Origin: Verrucomicrobiota bacterium
Lineage (GTDB): Bacteria > Verrucomicrobiota > Verrucomicrobiia > Opitutales > Opitutaceae
Direction of reading: 5' to 3'
Assembly (NCBI GenBank): GCA_016222805.1
Contig: JACRQG010000013.1
Location: forward strand, 289,296 to 353,295
Length of the DNA stretch: 64,000 bases
Positions 46,782-55,768 of the stretch are shown in pieces. The position numbers and the translations under genes are program-made. Under the pieces are notes generated by a model. It saw nothing but the letters and a program-made list of their open reading frames with translations. It was not told where the DNA came from and searched no databases. The stretch's first letter is position 1; the number at the start of each line of letters is the position of its first letter.

Positions 46782-49700
46782 CTAGAGCTTCAGCGTCGTC
46801 GTGAACGTGAAGCCGATCGGCTGCTTCAGCATGTAGATGTTGGCGACGGTTTCACGCGCCGGGGAAGCGAAGTCGCCCTTAAGGGGGCGGAGCGCGGAGC
46901 TGCCGGCGGCGTAGAGCGGGCCCTGCGAGTTGAGCACGTTGTCCACCTTCAGGCCGAAATCCAACTGGCGCCGGTTCTTGAGGCGCAGCGTGTAGCCGAT
47001 CGTCGCGACCACGGTGTGGTAGGAACTCGGGGTGAACACCGCCGTGTAGGCGTCGACGTTGGGATTGTCGATGGCCCGGGTCGGGTCAGCCGGATTCACG
47101 ATGGTGTCGGCGGCGCGGTAGCCCACGATCTGCTTGCCGCGGTACTGCACGCCGGCGCCGAGGCGCAGGCCCTTCAACTTGCCGCTACCCAGGGTGTAGT
47201 CGTTGTAGAAATTCACCGACGGCTGATCCTGCGAGATGCGCCGCTGGCTGACGAAATTCGCCCGCGTGTTGCGCAGGTTGTTGTAGGAGTTGACCGCGGC
47301 ATTGACGTCGGGCGACCGATCGTTGACCGCGATACTGGTGTCGACGCTGGCGACATCGCTGGCGTCGACGAGGCCGCCGGCATCGATCACGATCTGTTTC
47401 AACATCGCCTTGTTGGCATCATAGAACTTGATCTGATCCCGAGCGGCGTTGGTCGAGTACACCTTCGGCAAGCCGATGTTGAAGGTCAGGCGCCACTGCT
47501 GGGAGAGGTTGGCGGTCAGCTCGAGTTCGTAGCCGCGGGCCTCGCGGTCCTGCATGTCGACGAACACCGCGGGAACGTTTTCGAAGGTACGCTTGTTGCG
47601 GCCATTGACGCTGGTGTCGCCGAGAGGATTCGCGCTGGCGATGACGTTGATGTCGGCGCCCGTGGTCTGGGTAAACGTCGCGTTCTTCTCGCTGTTCCGG
47701 TATTGGAGCACCGAGACATTGAGGCGGCCTTCGAAGAGTGAGGTGCGCAGGCCGAGGTCGACGCCCTTGGCCACGGTGGGCGGCAGGAAGCTGGAGTCGA
47801 TGCGCTGCTGCGAGGAAGGTGCGTTGAACGTCTCGGCGTAGTTGACGTAGGGGCTCAGCCACGTCGTGAGGTGAAAGACACCGCCGACGGTGCGGGTGAC
47901 CTCGGATTTGTTCACGACTGGGGCGATGTAATCGTTGCGGAAACGGTCATTCGCGTATTGCGCGAGGCGGTTGCCGTTGGCGTCGCGCGGGCGAGTATCG
48001 GCGGAGACGGCCGGACCGGTCGCAAGCCCGTTGGCGTCTTTCGGGACGTAGGTCAGTTGGGCGTAATCCGCCGGAGCGTCGGGCTTGTACTGGGGGGTGA
48101 CGCCATCCCAAGTCGTGGCCGAATAGTCGCCCCACTCCAGTTGGGAGGTAACCTTGTTCTTGAAGGAATCGCGGCGAACGGCGCCGAGGAGCACGAGGCG
48201 GTTGCTGAAGTACTTCGCGTTCACCGCCGCGAGGGCGTACTTGTATTCGTTTTTCGAAAACTGCACGACGTCGGTGCGATCGTTCATCAGCGCCCACATG
48301 GGAGTGATTTCCTTGTCCACGCCGGTGACGGCGTTCGTGTAGCGAACGGTGCCGGGGATGCTGATCGGCTTGGCGGGCTCGTTCCAATAACGGCGGATCC
48401 GGATCATATCGAGGGCGGGTGCATTGAGACCGGCGGTGCCCCAGCGGCGGTGGTCGGCGTTCTGGGCCACACTCTGGTTGAACGCCAATTGGGAGTGCTT
48501 GGTGGTCGTGCTGCCAAGCATGGCGTTTGTGGTGTAGTTACCCCACTTGCCTGTGTCCTTGGCGTAGCCCAGCGCGAGCCGGGAGCCTTCGGCGTCGCGG
48601 GTCCAGTTGGAGCGCCGGATCGGGGCGTCGCCGTAAGGTTCCAGAAAGTGCGGATTTGCGGCGCCGTTGGGCAGCAGTTGGTTGATGTCGATGTAGGTCT
48701 GGCCGACACCGTTGACATCGATGTTGATCGTTTGGGCCCGCGTGCGGTTGATGTCGACCGCGGCTTGGAGGAAGACCGGGCCGATACGGTGGTCGAACGT
48801 GGCCTGAATATCTTTGTAATGTTGGTCGAGAGTCGGGGCGTCGCTTTGGTTGGTGAAGCGCGTGCTCGGGAGGCGGAACTTGGAACCGGCGATGGCGTTC
48901 TCGAAGCGGTTGGCCGGGGTGTTCAGCGCGTAGAGGAGCATGGAATTCGTCACGTTGAAGTTGGCGTTGCCAGTGCCGGCCACGAAACCGCCGACAGGGG
49001 TGAGCACATTCTCGCCGCCCGCGAGCGTGTAGGGATCGTTCACATAGTTCATTACCATCTTCGAGCCGGTGGGATCATAGATGAGATAGTCAGCCCCGCG
49101 TCGGGATACGCCGAGCTGGACGTTATTGGTGGGCACGACCGTCATCGGGCCGCTAAAGGTGGTCCTGCCGTCCCAGCCGCTGAGGCGGTCCTGAAGGTTG
49201 TTGAGGGTCTGGGTGCTCTGGCCGTCGCCGTACTCGCCCTCCACGCGAATGCTGGTGTACCGCGCGGGCTTGTAGGTCATGGTAAGGAAGGCAGCCCGGT
49301 CGTTCTTGAACATCCGCTGCCGCCAGCCGTCGGCTTCGGTGAACAAAGTAGCGACGCGCACGGCCAACCTGTCGTTTAGCGGCCGGTTGTAATCGAGGGT
49401 GGTGCGCAAGGTGTTCCACGAGCCGACGGTGGCCTGAAGGGTGCCGAAGGTGGAATCGAAGCGCGCCTGCTTGGTCATCGTGCTGTTCACGCCGCCGAGG
49501 CCGCCGTTGCCGAAAAGAATCGCGTTGGGACCGCGGCCAAAATCGTAGCGCTCGACGGAATAGCTGTCCATGGGAGCGTTGTAGCTGAAGAAATTCCGCT
49601 GCCGCCCGCCGCCGGCGCCGCGCACGTTGAACGAGCCCTGCGCAAAGGAGTAGTCGGCGCCTTTGCCGCTGCCGTCGGGATTGATGCTGATGATGGTGTT

Positions 49701-50015
49701 CGTCGACCAACCGGCGGCGTCCTCCAGATTGGTCAGATTCAGCGCGTCGATGAGCTCCCGATTGATAACCGAATAAGCGACGGGAGTGTCTTTGAGGTCA
49801 CCGGCGAGCCGTCCGCCGGCGAGAGAGGTGGCGGCGACGAAGCCCTGGTCGCGGGACGTGTTGACCTCGAAGGGCGTGAGTTGGATCGTTTCCCCAGCGG
49901 AGGACGGGGCGAGGACCGGTTTGACGCCCTGAGCGAAGGCGAGGGAACCGAGCAGGATGAGGGCGAAAGCTCCGGCGGTGATTCCGCGGAGGGCATGGGG
50001 GTCGCATGTGTTCAT
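46782..50015 (-). CDS. TonB-dependent outer-membrane receptor, large
   Basis: The 1077-residue receptor has a signal peptide (GAFALILLGSLAFAQG). The plug has LTPFEVNTSRDQGFVAATSLAGGRLAGDL and VERYDFGRGPNAILFGNGG. The barrel ends IGFTFTTTLKL. It is larger than the other two receptors because of long barrel loops. It lies between the DUF6259-like glycosidase gene (226 bases away) and the beta-helix gene on the same strand. The linked enzymes suggest import of an oligosaccharide. Confidence 0.9.
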   Translation of the reverse strand: MNTCDPHALRGITAGAFALILLGSLAFAQGVKPVLAPSSAGETIQLTPFEVNTSRDQGFVAATSLAGGRLAGDLKDTPVAYSVINRELIDALNLTNLEDAAGWSTNTIISINPDGSGKGADYSFAQGSFNVRGAGGGRQRNFFSYNAPMDSYSVERYDFGRGPNAILFGNGGLGGVNSTMTKQARFDSTFGTLQATVGSWNTLRTTLDYNRPLNDRLAVRVATLFTEADGWRQRMFKNDRAAFLTMTYKPARYTSIRVEGEYGDGQSTQTLNNLQDRLSGWDGRTTFSGPMTVVPTNNVQLGVSRRGADYLIYDPTGSKMVMNYVNDPYTLAGGENVLTPVGGFVAGTGNANFNVTNSMLLYALNTPANRFENAIAGSKFRLPSTRFTNQSDAPTLDQHYKDIQATFDHRIGPVFLQAAVDINRTRAQTINIDVNGVGQTYIDINQLLPNGAANPHFLEPYGDAPIRRSNWTRDAEGSRLALGYAKDTGKWGNYTTNAMLGSTTTKHSQLAFNQSVAQNADHRRWGTAGLNAPALDMIRIRRYWNEPAKPISIPGTVRYTNAVTGVDKEITPMWALMNDRTDVVQFSKNEYKYALAAVNAKYFSNRLVLLGAVRRDSFKNKVTSQLEWGDYSATTWDGVTPQYKPDAPADYAQLTYVPKDANGLATGPAVSADTRPRDANGNRLAQYANDRFRNDYIAPVVNKSEVTRTVGGVFHLTTWLSPYVNYAETFNAPSSQQRIDSSFLPPTVAKGVDLGLRTSLFEGRLNVSVLQYRNSEKNATFTQTTGADINVIASANPLGDTSVNGRNKRTFENVPAVFVDMQDREARGYELELTANLSQQWRLTFNIGLPKVYSTNAARDQIKFYDANKAMLKQIVIDAGGLVDASDVASVDTSIAVNDRSPDVNAAVNSYNNLRNTRANFVSQRRISQDQPSVNFYNDYTLGSGKLKGLRLGAGVQYRGKQIVGYRAADTIVNPADPTRAIDNPNVDAYTAVFTPSSYHTVVATIGYTLRLKNRRQLDFGLKVDNVLNSQGPLYAAGSSALRPLKGDFASPARETVANIYMLKQPIGFTFTTTLKL

Positions 50016-50241
50016 GGGATTTGGAAAGATTGGAGTGGTCGTGGGGTGGGTCTGCGGGAACGGGGCAAAGCAGTAGCTGGGGCTCTTGGTCGGAGAGGGA
50101 GGAACGGGACGCCGCTACGGAGTTAGGCGCACGGCGAAGGCGGCTTCGGGCCGCGGGGAGCTATTCAGGAGAGTCGAATGAAGGGCGGGGTGGGTGGATG
50201 GATTGCAGCTTCAGAGGGAAAAGGGGTTTGGGTTCTGGCGG

Positions 50242-52434
50242 CTAGAGATCCCAGACGTAGAGGCGCACGCTCCGGGCGCCGAGGGGGGCCGCGGGATCGG
50301 GAGCGGGACGTTCGGGCTCAGAGGTGGCCACGAGGCGCGCACCCGGCACGTCCACCCGAGCGGACCGCGCGCCGCCGGTGGGATTCCAAACGAGCACTCC
50401 GAGTTGTTTCTCGGTGCGATACGCTTTCGCGACCAATCCGGCGCCAGTGAGCGTGAAGCCCTCGGTGTCGACGAAGCGTCCGCGCCAGAGCAAGTCGGCA
50501 TGGCGGCGCGCAAAGTCGGTGACGGCTTTGAGATACCGGGTCGCCTCGGCAGGCGGCGTGCCCTGCATCATCGGCACGTCGGGTGGCCAGTAGGTGCAAT
50601 CGGCGTAGTCCTTGGCTGCCGGAACGACGTTGTCTTTCAGGTAGCGGACATCGGCACGCCAGCGGGTCTCGATTTCATGGCGCAGGCCGAATGTAAGGGC
50701 GTAGTTGGCGAAGTGCCGATCGAGCATCGGCGTTGCATGGCGCAGGGTCATGACCTGCTCGGGGAACGTGAAGCGGAAGAGCTCGGGAAAGGCGCTGAGG
50801 GCATCTCGCATCCACGGCCAGGTCGTGCCGGCCGCGGTGTCGACACGGGCGGCACCCTCGTAGAAGGCCGCGGGCGGCGGCGTGAAGCCGGAACCCCAGC
50901 CGTGGGAGAACGGCGTCGAGTCGAGGAGGCTGTCGTGCACGCCCTCAGTCGCCACGATGAAGTCGGGAGCGAGGCGCTTCATGTGGTCAGCGATGCGGCG
51001 CAGCATTTCGCTGCGTCCGCCGGCGTGGGGCGTTGCGGGGGAAGCGTGTTTGTGGTGGGTCGCGAAACACGGCGTCGGGCCGGCAACGCCGAGTTGATCG
51101 TAGAGGATGCCGGCGGCGCCCAGCTGGTGGGCCTGGAGAGCGAGCGCCAGCATGCGGTCCTCCCACGCTTGCGCGCCATTGCAGCCCAGCACGAAAACGA
51201 CCGGGGCGGAGCTGTTGAATTTCCGGATTGAAGAGGTGACGGCCTCGGCGTTTTCGCGGAGGACGATGGCCTCGTTGCCGGCGTAGCGGTAGAAGTCGGT
51301 GCTGGCGTCGCAGAGCTGGCCGTTGGCGTAGAGGATTGTGCGTTTGCCGCGGGCCCGGGCGCGGGCGAGCGCGGACTTGAGTGCGCCGGGGCCGCCCATC
51401 AGCGGATCGGGAATGTAGTCGGGATAAAAACGGTCGTGGCCGCCGTGGGCCCAGCCGAAGAGGCCGAGGACATCGAGGCCGCGCTGGTCGGCGACGTCGC
51501 AGAGCCGGTCGAGGTCGGAGTAGTCCCACATGACGTCGCCGTTCTGCTGTTTGAGAATGCAAAGCACCCAACCCGAGGCCGCCTGCGCCCACGCGGGCGC
51601 GGCGCGCCGCGTGACGACGGAGTCAAACCACGCGCGGTAGTGCCGGGCGGCGGTGTGCCAGTCGCCGCGGTAGGCCCAGACGACGAGAGGCGGGAGCGTC
51701 CAGCGCTGACCCGGGTTGCTGAAAACCTGGTGGTTGAGGGAGAACTCGAACGGTTTTCCGGGCGCGCCACCGCGGACCACAAAGCCCTTGGCCCCATGGG
51801 TGACGTCGTGACTGCCCAGGTAAAGGCCGCCGTGGGCACCAGCGAAGCTGCACCACTGCATGGTGCCGCGTCCGCTGGGATACACGAAGGTGCGCTCGGC
51901 GCCGGTGCTGGTGGCGTAGCGCTGGCCGAGGCCGTCGGGCCAGAGCAGCGGGAACTCGGCCGGCGGGGCTTGGATGCCGGTGAGGAACGGGCCGCGGAAT
52001 TCGCGGACGATCCAGCCAGGAGCGTTGTTGGCGATCTCGCCGCGAGCCACGAAACCGTCGCCCTCGCGCCGGAATTCAAGGGTCAGCGAGATTTTCCAGG
52101 TGCGGGTGTTGTCGCGCAGTTCGTCGTAGATGAGTTTGAAGCTGTCGGCCGAGGTCTCTTGCCGGGATGTCTGATTGCTGGATGACAGGGTGGTCTGTGG
52201 GCCCGGAGACGATGGGGTGGAGGGAGTTTGGATGACCATGGTCCAGAGTGGGCCGCCGGCCGCGACGATGGCGGGGCTGGACTGGTTGGCGGGCGCCAGG
52301 CTCAGGCCGCGGGCGTCGAGACTGAGGGTGGCCTGCGGGGTGCTGAGCTGCAGCGTCGCCGCGGCGACGCAGAGTGGCGTCGTGATGACGACGGCGAACG
52401 CAAAGCAAACGGAGCGGGGCGAGAAGGCGTGCAT
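50242..52434 (-). CDS. Secreted TIM-barrel glycosidase-like protein (DUF6259-like)
   Basis: The 730-residue protein has a signal peptide (FAFAVVITTPLCVAAA). An N-terminal beta-sandwich (LQLSTPQATLSLDARGLSLA) covers about 25-280 and a barrel about 290-600. Barrel blocks are LDVLGLFGWAHGGHDRFYPDY, KRTILYANGQLCDA, GAAGILYDQLGVAGPTPCF and PDFIVATEGVHD; the last two look like catalytic Asp/Glu strands. A small beta domain ends it. The layout recalls DUF6259 proteins and endo-alpha-N-acetylgalactosaminidase-like enzymes. The substrate cannot be read from the sequence. It is 3 bases from the dehydratase gene and probably in its operon. Confidence 0.6.
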   Translation of the reverse strand: MHAFSPRSVCFAFAVVITTPLCVAAATLQLSTPQATLSLDARGLSLAPANQSSPAIVAAGGPLWTMVIQTPSTPSSPGPQTTLSSSNQTSRQETSADSFKLIYDELRDNTRTWKISLTLEFRREGDGFVARGEIANNAPGWIVREFRGPFLTGIQAPPAEFPLLWPDGLGQRYATSTGAERTFVYPSGRGTMQWCSFAGAHGGLYLGSHDVTHGAKGFVVRGGAPGKPFEFSLNHQVFSNPGQRWTLPPLVVWAYRGDWHTAARHYRAWFDSVVTRRAAPAWAQAASGWVLCILKQQNGDVMWDYSDLDRLCDVADQRGLDVLGLFGWAHGGHDRFYPDYIPDPLMGGPGALKSALARARARGKRTILYANGQLCDASTDFYRYAGNEAIVLRENAEAVTSSIRKFNSSAPVVFVLGCNGAQAWEDRMLALALQAHQLGAAGILYDQLGVAGPTPCFATHHKHASPATPHAGGRSEMLRRIADHMKRLAPDFIVATEGVHDSLLDSTPFSHGWGSGFTPPPAAFYEGAARVDTAAGTTWPWMRDALSAFPELFRFTFPEQVMTLRHATPMLDRHFANYALTFGLRHEIETRWRADVRYLKDNVVPAAKDYADCTYWPPDVPMMQGTPPAEATRYLKAVTDFARRHADLLWRGRFVDTEGFTLTGAGLVAKAYRTEKQLGVLVWNPTGGARSARVDVPGARLVATSEPERPAPDPAAPLGARSVRLYVWDL

Positions 52435-52437
52435 GAA

Positions 52438-53613
52438 TCAACGGGGTTCTTTTTGGAAGTAGCCGACGGCGTCGGGCGGGCGGATGGCGGTAAGCGTGCC
52501 GTTGTAGTGGCGGAGATCGCGGGGCTCGTAGGAGTGGCGCGCGATGGCCTCCTCGTTGAGCTCGATGCCGAGACCGGGCGCATCGGGGATGGTCATGCGG
52601 CCGGCAGCGAAGCGGACGTGCTCGGTGCAGATTTCGGCGCGCCACGGGACGTCCACCGCCATCGTCTCGTGCACGTAGAAATTGGGCGTGCAGGCGGCGA
52701 GCTGGAGCGTGGCGGCGTTGGCGACGGGGCCGCTGGGGTTGTGCGGGCAGAGCGCGAGGTGGCGGGCCTCGGCCATGGCGGCGATTTTCTTGAGTTCGCC
52801 GATGCCGCCGCAGTGGGAGACGTCGGGCTGGATGAAATCGGCGCAGGCTCTTTCGAGGAACACGGAGGCCTCCCACCGGCTGTAGAGCCGCTCGCCGGCG
52901 GCGATCGGCACGCGGCTGCGCTGTTTCACTTCGAGGAGAGCGTCGAGGTTGTCGGGCGGCACCGGCTCCTCGAACCAGAGGATGTCGAAGCGCTCCAGCT
53001 CGCGAGCAATGCGGACGGCGGTGGCGACATTGAAGCGGCCGTGGCCCTCGATGAGGAGATCGACGTCGTCGCCGACCGCGGCTTTGACGGCGGCAATGTT
53101 GTCGAGGGCGAGTCGAAGATCGGCCCGGGAGATGTCGAGGTAGGCCGCACCGAAGGGGTCCCACTTGAGACCGGCAAACCCGGCGGCCACGGCGGCCCGG
53201 GCCCTTTCGGCGAATTCGACCGGCGTCTTGGCGGGGGCGAACCAGCCGTTGGCGTAGCATGGGACGGAGTCGCGCACCTTACCGCCGAGGAGTTGATAGA
53301 CGGGGACGCCGAGGGCTTTGCCCTTGATGTCCCAGAGCGCCATCTCGACCGCCGAGAGTGCGCTCATGAAGACGGGACCGCCGCGGAAATAGGTGCTGCG
53401 GTAGGCTTCGTGCCAGAGCGCCTCAATCTGGTGGGGGTCGCGGCCGAGGAAGGTGCGCTCCAACTCGCGAACCGCTTCGGCGACAGTGGTCTCGCGATAC
53501 TCGAGCGTGGCCTCGCCGACGCCGCGCAGTTCCTCGTCGGTGAACACCTGCACGAAGACCCAGTTGGTCCGGTAGGCGTGGCAGAGGAGGGGCTTGAGTG
53601 CGGTGATCTTCAT
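52438..53613 (-). CDS. Enolase-superfamily dehydratase, galactonate dehydratase-like
   Basis: The 391-residue protein follows the D-galactonate dehydratase pattern of the mandelate racemase group. The metal ligands are probably Glu189 (in IEGHGR, Asp in the E. coli enzyme), Glu215 (FEEP) and Glu241 (GERLYSRW). The acid/base His191 is in the same EGHGR block and a late His is in LCPHNPSGP. The QPDVSHCGG and GPGLGIE-type (APGLGIELNEE) blocks also match. It would dehydrate an acid sugar to a 2-keto-3-deoxy acid. Its start is 3 bases after the SDR stop, with an MFS carrier upstream, which supports a sugar-acid pathway. The exact sugar acid is unknown. Confidence 0.82.
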   Translation of the reverse strand: MKITALKPLLCHAYRTNWVFVQVFTDEELRGVGEATLEYRETTVAEAVRELERTFLGRDPHQIEALWHEAYRSTYFRGGPVFMSALSAVEMALWDIKGKALGVPVYQLLGGKVRDSVPCYANGWFAPAKTPVEFAERARAAVAAGFAGLKWDPFGAAYLDISRADLRLALDNIAAVKAAVGDDVDLLIEGHGRFNVATAVRIARELERFDILWFEEPVPPDNLDALLEVKQRSRVPIAAGERLYSRWEASVFLERACADFIQPDVSHCGGIGELKKIAAMAEARHLALCPHNPSGPVANAATLQLAACTPNFYVHETMAVDVPWRAEICTEHVRFAAGRMTIPDAPGLGIELNEEAIARHSYEPRDLRHYNGTLTAIRPPDAVGYFQKEPR

Positions 53614-53616
53614 GGC

Positions 53617-54369
53617 TCAGCGCAGGTAGAGGCCGCCGTTCACGTCGAGCGTCGTGCCGGTGATGTAGCGGCCGCCCTCGCCACAGAGAAACGCGACCGC
53701 GAGGCCAACATCGCGCACGGTGCCGAGGCCGAGCGGAACACTTTGGGCGAGGCTCGCGGTGGTGGCGGCGCCGTGGGTGTTTTGCAGTAGCTCGGTGCCG
53801 ATGATTCCGGGCGCGATTGCGTTGACGGTGATGCCGAACGGCGCGGCGGTGCGCGCGAGCGTCTTCGTGAAGCCGAGCAGGCCGCTCTTGCTCGCGGCGT
53901 AGTGCACGTGGCCGAAAAGCGCGCCCTGTTCGGCGACGACGGAACTAATGTTGACGATGCGGCCCGATTTTTGCCCGGACAGGATCGCCATCGCCGCCTG
54001 TGAGCAGAGGAAGCAACTCGTGAGGTTCGTCGTCAGGATTCGGTTCCAGTCCTCGAGGGTGGCGGAGAAGATGTCCTTCGGCTGCGACGTGCCGGCGTTG
54101 TTAACCAGGATATCGAGGCGACCGTAGTGGGAGCGCACGGCGGCGAAGAGCTCGGCGACCTGGGTCTCGTCGGTCACGTCGGCGGCGAAGAACGCGCCGG
54201 TGCCGCCAGTGGCGGCGAGGACCTCGGTGGCGGCGGCCCGGTGGTCTTCGCCCGGCAAGTCGTTCAGCGCGACCGTGGCGCCCTGCTCGGCGAGGACGAG
54301 GGCGATGCCGCGGCCGATGCCGCGGGCGGCGCCGGTGACAAGGGCGATTTTCCCAGCGAGAGGCTTCAT
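53617..54369 (-). CDS. Short-chain dehydrogenase/reductase
   Basis: The 250-residue classical SDR has the cofactor motif TGAARGIG (12-19), NNAG near 90-93, the catalytic Ser143, Tyr157 and Lys161 (YAASK), and the C-terminal GTTLDVNGGLYLR. In a sugar-acid cluster it may oxidise a sugar or lactone, or a 2-keto-3-deoxy acid, before or after the dehydratase step. It overlaps the MFS gene by 4 bases. Confidence 0.88.
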   Translation of the reverse strand: MKPLAGKIALVTGAARGIGRGIALVLAEQGATVALNDLPGEDHRAAATEVLAATGGTGAFFAADVTDETQVAELFAAVRSHYGRLDILVNNAGTSQPKDIFSATLEDWNRILTTNLTSCFLCSQAAMAILSGQKSGRIVNISSVVAEQGALFGHVHYAASKSGLLGFTKTLARTAAPFGITVNAIAPGIIGTELLQNTHGAATTASLAQSVPLGLGTVRDVGLAVAFLCGEGGRYITGTTLDVNGGLYLR

Positions 54370-55613
54370 ACGATGGAGGATGAGGAAAGGCGGTCACGCG
54401 CCGCGAACACGCGCCACGCGAGGGCGATGGCCAGGGCGCCGAGCAGGTAAACGACGCCCAGGGACGCCAGACCGTGCGCGAGGCCGAGGGTGGGCTTGAG
54501 GACGCCGAGCAGATAGGGCGAACACGCGCCGGTGAGGAACGCGAACATGATCATGAAACCCGACGCGGAGGCCCGGAGCGTCGGCGCGATCACGTCGAAG
54601 AGCACGGCGTAGAGGTTGGCCTCGAAGATGCCGCGGAAGAACCCGAAGCCAGCGGAGCCCCCGAGCACGGCGAACGGCGTGGAACCGGTGCCCATGAACA
54701 GGAGGAACGGAGCGCCGAGTGCGAGGCCGAGGCATTGCAGCTTGAGGCGCGCGTTGGGGTCGGATTGCACCGCGCGATCGCTCAGCCAGCCTCCGAGCAA
54801 GACGCCGGCCAGCGCGCTCGCGTGGTGGTAAAACATGCTGGAGAATCCGGCCGCCGCGAGCGACAGGCCAAAGCGCTCATGGAGGAACGTGGGCATCCAG
54901 GCGAGGTAGCCGACGTTGACGAACACGACGGCGGTGAAGGCGATCGTAAGGAGCACGGCGGTGGGTTTCCCGAGAAACACGCGCACGATGGAGCGCGGCG
55001 CGCCGGGCGCCTCCTCTTTGGCTGCGGAAGGAGCTTCCGGTCGGCGGAGGCGCCAGGCGAACACAACGGCGAGCACGATGCCACCGGCACCGAAGACGTA
55101 GAATGCCGGGCGCCAACCCCATTGCTGGCCGATCCACCCGGCGACGCCGCCGCTGGCCACGACGCCCACATAGAGGGCGGTTTGGTGGATCGCCATGGCG
55201 CGGGCCCGCGTTTCGCGATGCAGGTCAGAGATCAAGGCGTTGGCCGCCGGAGCGTAGAACGCCTCACCGCCGCCGGTGGCGACGCTTCGCAGCAGGATGA
55301 ACTGCACCAGTGTCGAGCTCACACCGGTGAACAACGTCGCCGCGCTCCAGAAACACAGGCTCGCGGTGATGATCCAGTTCTTCGGATAGCGGTCGCTCAC
55401 CCAGCCGGCCAACGGCACCGTGATCGCAAGTGTCCACCCGAGGGCCGAAGCGATGAAGCCAAGCTCCGCGTCAGTGAGGTGAAGGTCGGCGCGAATGAGC
55501 GGCAGCACGACCCCGAAGATCTGCCGGTCGGCCTGGTTGAAGAAGAACGCGAACCAGAGCAGCGCCAGTGCCTCCCATTTGTAGTTTGGCGAGAGTGGGC
55601 GCGGCGGGTTCAT
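54366..55613 (-). CDS. MFS transporter, hexuronate/anion-cation symporter type
   Basis: The 415-residue carrier has about 12 membrane segments. The first-loop motif LAGWVSDRYPKNW and the start WFAFFFNQADRQIFGVVLPLI recall the ExuT/GudP/DgoT family of hexuronate and aldonate symporters. The start at 55613 (MNPPRPLSPNYKWEALALLW) is preferred; the open frame upstream adds a Pro/Gly-rich stretch. It heads the MFS-SDR-dehydratase-glycosidase unit and lies 59-90 bases downstream of a direct repeat that may be the XylR site. It probably imports a sugar acid. Confidence 0.87.
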   Translation of the reverse strand: MNPPRPLSPNYKWEALALLWFAFFFNQADRQIFGVVLPLIRADLHLTDAELGFIASALGWTLAITVPLAGWVSDRYPKNWIITASLCFWSAATLFTGVSSTLVQFILLRSVATGGGEAFYAPAANALISDLHRETRARAMAIHQTALYVGVVASGGVAGWIGQQWGWRPAFYVFGAGGIVLAVVFAWRLRRPEAPSAAKEEAPGAPRSIVRVFLGKPTAVLLTIAFTAVVFVNVGYLAWMPTFLHERFGLSLAAAGFSSMFYHHASALAGVLLGGWLSDRAVQSDPNARLKLQCLGLALGAPFLLFMGTGSTPFAVLGGSAGFGFFRGIFEANLYAVLFDVIAPTLRASASGFMIMFAFLTGACSPYLLGVLKPTLGLAHGLASLGVVYLLGALAIALAWRVFAARDRLSSSSIV

Positions 55614-55671
55614 GGGGCTCGGGGTGGGGGGATTCCCAGTCACGGGAACTCCGCGCCGTTTTCCAACCGGC

Positions 55672-55703
55672 AATTTGCGCCATATCGCTTCGAAATTGTG
55701 CCA
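55672..55703 (-). promoter_or_regulatory. 21-bp-spaced direct repeat, candidate XylR site
   Basis: On the minus strand TGGCACAATTT is followed 21 bases later by TGGCGCAAATT, identical at 9 of 11 positions. AraC-family activators bind direct half-sites two helical turns apart. The pair lies between the XylR-like gene and the MFS start, in position for activation. The repeats are seen; the binding is inferred. Confidence 0.45.
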
Positions 55704-55768
55704 CCGCGAAACCCGGGACCCGCTCGCGTAAGCGGGTGCAGGAGTTGTTTCTAGTCGCTGGAGATTCG

